This document shows positions 22,676 through 26,867 of a DNA stretch of 26,867 bases, one piece after another (the stretch's first letter is position 1; each line of letters opens with the position of its first letter). Below the pieces are notes generated by a model. It was not told the origin of the DNA. It was given only the letters and a program-made list of their open reading frames with translations, and made no database searches. The position numbers were made by a program, and so were the translations under genes. The DNA lies in the NCBI RefSeq assembly GCF_037577855.1, contig NZ_JBAKFX010000055.1, forward strand, positions 1 through 26,867, read 5' to 3'. This DNA is from Dethiothermospora halolimnae (GTDB taxonomy: Bacteria > Bacillota > Clostridia > Tissierellales > VENL01).

Positions 22676-24969
22676 AAATCTTCCCAATTTTCAGCATTAA
22701 CTGAATATTTCTCTTTTCTATTTATTTTTATATATAAGCTTTCTTCATTTCCAAAATCAGCCACAATACCACCTATTAGTTTTTTACCCTTATCATTTTG
22801 TTCTTCTATATATTTAAAAAGTCTCTCAGCTTTAGCAGTAGTTCTAGGTGAACTATCATTTTTATCTTTTACTTCAAATATTCCTATTCTTCCATCTAAA
22901 AATTTAATAATACAATCTGGATAAAATTCTTTTTTCTCACCTTCTAATTCATAGACTATTGAAAAATACTCTGTTCCATTATCTCCATTTTTTACCCACC
23001 AATCTATCTTAGGTAAATACTTAACTATAAATACTTCAAAAGCTTTTTCTGGATTACTTCTACCTTTTTCTAAATAACATTTATTATAAAAATATTTCGG
23101 TATATCTACTTGTTCATATGTTTCTGGATTAACATTTACCTTTACTGGAATAGAGTAATTATGATTACCATATACCTTTACTTCTTTTAGATCTCCTTCT
23201 TTTAGATTTTTATACTTATCAATAACATCAATAATTAGTTTCTTAAAGAATTGATTCTCTTTGTAGTCATAATTTAAAACAAATAATCTTTGAATATCAA
23301 TTATAAAATTTTCACTTTCAGCAAAATTCACTACATAATTAAAGAAAAATTCATAGATATTATTTCTTAACACATCTAACATTGCATCTCTACTATTTCC
23401 TAGTGCTAATGAATGTTTTTTTAATATCTTTTTAAAAGATAATTCTATTCTTTCTTCATCATAAGTTATACTCTCTTCTATGCCTTCATAACTTTCCTTA
23501 TTACTTAACAAGTCTTTTGAATCAATTTCTAATCCACTAATAATATCTTCAGTTAATTTGTCAGTCTCAAATTCAAAGCCTTTATTTTTTAATATATCTT
23601 TATTTTTGTCAAATTTCCCATTTTTCAGCCCAAAACCTTCTGTCATCTCTCTAAATGTTTCACGAGCTAATTTTTCAACAATTGCTTTTTTTCTCTTATG
23701 TATATTTTCTGAATATAACTTTATATTTTTACAAACTTCTTTTTTAGTTAATGGAATTGGTCTTATATTATCATCTGGAAAATCAAATTCAGGATCTATT
23801 ACTTCTAATACATTTCCTTTAAAATCTGTATATACATAAGCTCTATTTAAAATATCATCTACATAATGTTTCTGCTCAGGCATCCTTAGAATTCTACCTA
23901 ATGTTTGTTTTTCAAATATAGTAGATTTGGTTTCTCTAAATTTTAATAATATTTGTGCTCTAGGGCAATCCCACCCTGTATCTATAGCTTGTTTAAATAT
24001 TAAAAATTCTACTCCATCGGTATTTTGAGAGATAGTGTCAAGATTAATTTTTTCTTCATTTAACCAAATTGCTAACTTGCCATTTTCTTTACTTATTCCA
24101 TTTTCTTTTAGGTATTCTACAATTTTATCTTTTTTATTCTCTCCTTCTTCTGCATTAGGTAATTGAATTATAACTAATGGATTAACATTACTTTCTTCTA
24201 ATTCATATAACTCTTTCAATTCATTTCTTTTATTAATACTTAATTCTAATATCTTTTTATCAATATTATTTTCACTTATTTCTGCTAATCCTTCATTAAT
24301 TAATATCTGTTTTTTTATCATTTCAGCATTTATTACTTCTTCTGGTTTAACTTTTACATAACCTATCTTATCCAATTCATCTGGATTAATTTTAAATTTA
24401 GGTGTAGCACTCATTTCTAAAATAATACTAGCTTTTATTTCGTCTCTTAATTCATTAGCTCTTTCAGTTGTTGCTCCATAATGGCTTTCATCAATAACAA
24501 GTATAATTTTTCTACCTATGGCTCTTGTATTAGATAATACCTGTCTAAAATTAATTTTTTCTCCATCTCTCATTAATATATTTGTATAATTTCCATCAGT
24601 ATCTTTGTTATTTATTGACTCCCAATTAACTACAACTAATTCATTTCTTTCAATTTCTTTTCTATACCCAAAGAATTCTTGACTCAATAAAGATACTTTA
24701 GGAAATCCTTGAAAAATTTTTTCTAATTTCTTCTTGGATTGAACATGAAGCTCTCCTTTCCCAACAGAAACCCAAATAAAACATAAGTCTTCTTCTAAGT
24801 TATTACAAAGTTTTTGCACGTAATTTGCTGTCATTATTGTTTTTCCAGATCCAGTTGGTGCTTTAAATATTAGCAAGGACATATCTTCTCCATTACTAAG
24901 CAATTGTTCAGTTTTATTATATAGTTCATTGATAGCTCTTATTTGATAATTAACTTCTTTTAAAATCAT
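22660..24969 (-). CDS. res: Type III restriction enzyme, helicase-endonuclease subunit (Res)
   Basis: A 769-residue superfamily 2 helicase with a C-terminal nuclease. Motifs: Walker A 'APTGSGKT' (37-44), 'DESH' (160-163), 'SATP' (187-190), 'FKQAIDTGWDCPRA' (325-338) and 'GRILRMPE' (358-365). Near the C-terminus P684-D685...E699-V-K701 ('PDCIIKFLDGRIGIFEVK') is a PD-(D/E)-x-K nuclease site. The protein would translocate on or signal along DNA from an unmodified site and cut when two complexes meet, together with Mod. It is shorter than the EcoP1I/EcoP15I Res subunits but has all motifs. GGGGA is 6-7 bases before the ATG. It lies 18 bp after mod, in the same operon. Base composition is more A/T-rich than in the genes to the left. 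Confidence 0.92.
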   Translation of the reverse strand: MILKEVNYQIRAINELYNKTEQLLSNGEDMSLLIFKAPTGSGKTIMTANYVQKLCNNLEEDLCFIWVSVGKGELHVQSKKKLEKIFQGFPKVSLLSQEFFGYRKEIERNELVVVNWESINNKDTDGNYTNILMRDGEKINFRQVLSNTRAIGRKIILVIDESHYGATTERANELRDEIKASIILEMSATPKFKINPDELDKIGYVKVKPEEVINAEMIKKQILINEGLAEISENNIDKKILELSINKRNELKELYELEESNVNPLVIIQLPNAEEGENKKDKIVEYLKENGISKENGKLAIWLNEEKINLDTISQNTDGVEFLIFKQAIDTGWDCPRAQILLKFRETKSTIFEKQTLGRILRMPEQKHYVDDILNRAYVYTDFKGNVLEVIDPEFDFPDDNIRPIPLTKKEVCKNIKLYSENIHKRKKAIVEKLARETFREMTEGFGLKNGKFDKNKDILKNKGFEFETDKLTEDIISGLEIDSKDLLSNKESYEGIEESITYDEERIELSFKKILKKHSLALGNSRDAMLDVLRNNIYEFFFNYVVNFAESENFIIDIQRLFVLNYDYKENQFFKKLIIDVIDKYKNLKEGDLKEVKVYGNHNYSIPVKVNVNPETYEQVDIPKYFYNKCYLEKGRSNPEKAFEVFIVKYLPKIDWWVKNGDNGTEYFSIVYELEGEKKEFYPDCIIKFLDGRIGIFEVKDKNDSSPRTTAKAERLFKYIEEQNDKGKKLIGGIVADFGNEESLYIKINRKEKYSVNAENWEDLETLI

Positions 24970-24987
24970 ACTCTATCCCCTTTCTTC

Positions 24988-26679
24988 TTACTTTCTTAAA
25001 TCATCTAATATTTGTAATATTTTACTAGGAATAGCTTTTATATCTACACCTTTTAAGTCTTCAAAAATTTCTTTTTTAACATGATTTGTAAAACTAAAAC
25101 TATACACAACCTTATGTTCTGCTTCAATATTTCTAATTTTCTTCTTAAATTCTTCCATATAATTTTCTGTGAAGAACGAATATATCCCCATAACTTTATT
25201 ATTTTGTTTATAAACTCTATAATAAGGCTCTTCTTCTATCAAATTAAAACAGTTTTCCTTTATTGATAACAGGTCATAAATCTTTTGTGCCATAATAACT
25301 TTCATTTGATCTCGGTTCTTATTTTTACCTACCATGTCAGCCCTGAAGTATTTTAAGTTTTCTTTATATCCATTAATTTTTTCACCTTTATCATTAATAA
25401 AACCCTTTAACAATTTTTTTAATCTAGGATAACAAACTTTCTCACAAATATCTTTTTCATTATTAGTTGCTAGTATAAATTTCCTATTACTATCGGCTTG
25501 TTCTTTATTTATCTCTAAAATTGCCTGAGCAGTTGTTCCACTACCAGCAAAAAAATCTAATATAATATCATTTTTATTAGAACCAAGTTTTATAATATCT
25601 TTAATTAGTTCTAATGGTTTTGGGTTATTAAATACTTTTTCACCATTAAACATTTCTTTCAATAGCCCTGTTCCATTCCCACTACTATATTCAGGTTTAT
25701 AAAATAATGTCTTAGGCTTCTTTGTAGGCATATCTCCTATTTGTGGTCTTTGTTTTTTATATAAAGATACTTTATTTCTACTTCTAACAATGATAACATT
25801 ATGTTTCTCATTATTTATTTTCTCCTTACTCCATCGCCAAGACATCTCTTTTCCTCTTGTTATAGGTAATAACTCAATATCATCTTCATTCTTTCTCTCT
25901 AAATGTATATTATCTTTATTATCTATATATATAGGATAATATAAGTTAGGTCTTTTCTCTCTAGGAGCATTGACCCCAGTAGCTTTTAAATTTGCTCCTT
26001 TTTTATAAAAACCTATATCATCTTCTTTCCATTTATCAAATAGAACCTCTTCATCAATATCAAATTCATTTATCTTTGCTAGCGATTTATTTTTAGCATA
26101 AACGAGCGTATACTCATGTGTCCCAGCAAAACCAAATTGATCCTGATTACCTTTTAAATTCATTACAGTTGGTAATACAGCTACAAAATTATTTTCATCG
26201 AAAACAGCATTGCAAAGTAATTTTAATTGAGCGAACTCATTATCATCTATACTAATAAATATAACTCCCTCATCTTTTAATAATTCTCTTGCTATTTTTA
26301 GCCTTCTATACATAAATGATAACCATTTACTGTGTTTCCAAGAGTCTTCTTTATCTACAAATTTATCATTATAAATAAAGTCTTTGTTTCCTGTATTATA
26401 TGGAGGGTCTATATATATTAGTTTTATTTTTTCGTAATGAGTTATATACAATAGTTCTAAAGTATGTAAATTATCACCTTCGATAAGAACATTATTAAAG
26501 CTCTTATTATCTTGAAGTATATCTTTCTCCTTAAGATTTGTTAATACAGGATAGTTGGTTTTTAATAATTCATCTACATCTTCAGGTTTCTCTTCCCAAT
26601 AAAGTCCATATTTTTGAACTCTTTTTAATTTATTAAATTCTTTTAACAAGTCTTCTCTTGACATATCTTCGTAGTTCAT
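24988..26679 (-). CDS. mod: Type III DNA N6-adenine methyltransferase (Mod)
   Basis: A 563-residue beta-class adenine methyltransferase. The catalytic motif IV 'DPPYNTG' (91-97) precedes the AdoMet-binding motif I 'DFFAGSGTT' (375-383). Between them lies the target-recognition region (about 160-340), the part that sets the recognition sequence and usually varies most. 'KPLELIKDIIKLGS' precedes motif I, and the C-terminal 'DIKAIPSKILQILDDLR' is typical of Mod. It methylates host sites and supplies recognition for Res. GGAGG lies 7 bases before the ATG. There is no long single-nucleotide or tetranucleotide run in the gene that would suggest phase variation. It is the first gene of the island, divergent from the gene at the right edge. 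Confidence 0.93.
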   Translation of the reverse strand: MNYEDMSREDLLKEFNKLKRVQKYGLYWEEKPEDVDELLKTNYPVLTNLKEKDILQDNKSFNNVLIEGDNLHTLELLYITHYEKIKLIYIDPPYNTGNKDFIYNDKFVDKEDSWKHSKWLSFMYRRLKIARELLKDEGVIFISIDDNEFAQLKLLCNAVFDENNFVAVLPTVMNLKGNQDQFGFAGTHEYTLVYAKNKSLAKINEFDIDEEVLFDKWKEDDIGFYKKGANLKATGVNAPREKRPNLYYPIYIDNKDNIHLERKNEDDIELLPITRGKEMSWRWSKEKINNEKHNVIIVRSRNKVSLYKKQRPQIGDMPTKKPKTLFYKPEYSSGNGTGLLKEMFNGEKVFNNPKPLELIKDIIKLGSNKNDIILDFFAGSGTTAQAILEINKEQADSNRKFILATNNEKDICEKVCYPRLKKLLKGFINDKGEKINGYKENLKYFRADMVGKNKNRDQMKVIMAQKIYDLLSIKENCFNLIEEEPYYRVYKQNNKVMGIYSFFTENYMEEFKKKIRNIEAEHKVVYSFSFTNHVKKEIFEDLKGVDIKAIPSKILQILDDLRK

Positions 26680-26710
26680 TTTAATACCTCCAAATATTTT
26701 ATATATAAAT

Positions 26711-26779
26711 ATTTCATTTTAAAAACATATATGAATTTTCACAGGGCTATCGCATGAAAAATAATTATTAAAATGAAAT
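26711..26779. repeat. 12-bp inverted repeat at the right edge of the defence island
   Basis: ATTTCATTTTAA (26711-26722) and TTAAAATGAAAT (26768-26779) are perfect complements 45 bases apart. Between them lies a less A/T-rich patch, CACAGGGCTATCGCATG. This could be a divergent control region or the trace of an insertion end. I found no matching copy at the left end of the island. Confidence 0.35.
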
Positions 26780-26857
26780 GGAAAAAATCTCAAAAAGGAA
26801 TTTTAGATTTTATGTCGAATCTTTAAAATATACAAATAAAATACGAGGAGAGCAGAC

Positions 26858-26867
26858 ATGAAATTTG
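26858..26867 (+). CDS. Start of a plus-strand gene cut off by the window
   Basis: Only M-K-F is visible. The start is supported by GAGGAG 7-8 bases before the ATG (26844-26850). It marks the return to other genes after the restriction island. The product cannot be told. Confidence 0.5.

Overview
The window is A/T-rich DNA whose gene families (FeoAB with a DtxR-type repressor, GlnK/GlnL-like two-component system, NhaC antiporter, OhrR, paired LOR/SDH-type proteins) and strong AGGAGG ribosome binding sites point to a low-GC Firmicute, most likely an anaerobe of the class Clostridia. I see no rRNA, tRNA, CRISPR array or intact insertion sequence.

Left part (1-4.7 kb): a scrap of an ABC ATPase, an orphan NMT1/SsuA-type binding lipoprotein, a DtxR/MntR-family regulator, and divergently from it feoA-feoB for ferrous iron uptake. 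A candidate operator lies between the regulator and feoA, and five tandem 34-bp hairpin repeats separate feoA from feoB. After the feoB terminator, the last 34 codons of a FecCD-type siderophore permease survive, joined directly behind the next gene.

Middle part (4.8-15.8 kb, almost all minus strand): two adjacent LOR/SDH-family (ornithine cyclodeaminase-like) paralogues, an Uup-type ABC-F ATPase, a Nudix hydrolase, an AraC regulator with a GyrI-like domain, a DHRS1-like short-chain dehydrogenase, and a protein with a CGNR-like zinc ribbon. An oxidative-stress group follows (OhrR-like MarR regulator, Cys-type glutathione peroxidase, ferritin-like di-iron protein), in which the two upstream regions of ohrR and gpx share a 23-bp near-identical element. 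Gene decay is heavy here: a flavin reductase with an internal deletion still has a good promoter overlapped by a 61-bp palindrome, and a dead MerR gene still has its 19-bp-spacer MerR promoter.

Right of centre (15.8-19.6 kb, plus strand): a GlnK/GlnL-like histidine kinase and YcbB-type response regulator overlap by 8 bp and precede an NhaC-family antiporter, a likely signal-to-transporter module.

Right end (19.7-26.7 kb, minus strand): a defence island with visibly lower G+C. It encodes a type III restriction-modification pair (mod, res), then after a terminator and a new extended -10 promoter a DUF2188 small protein and an 857-residue SMC/RecF-like ATPase with a CPYC zinc hook. Mod and Res would mark and cut foreign DNA. 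The second pair is the most unusual part of the window: it may be a back-up effector in the way PrrC and RloC are for other restriction systems, but the RNase residues of those proteins are not convincingly present. A new plus-strand gene begins in the last ten bases.
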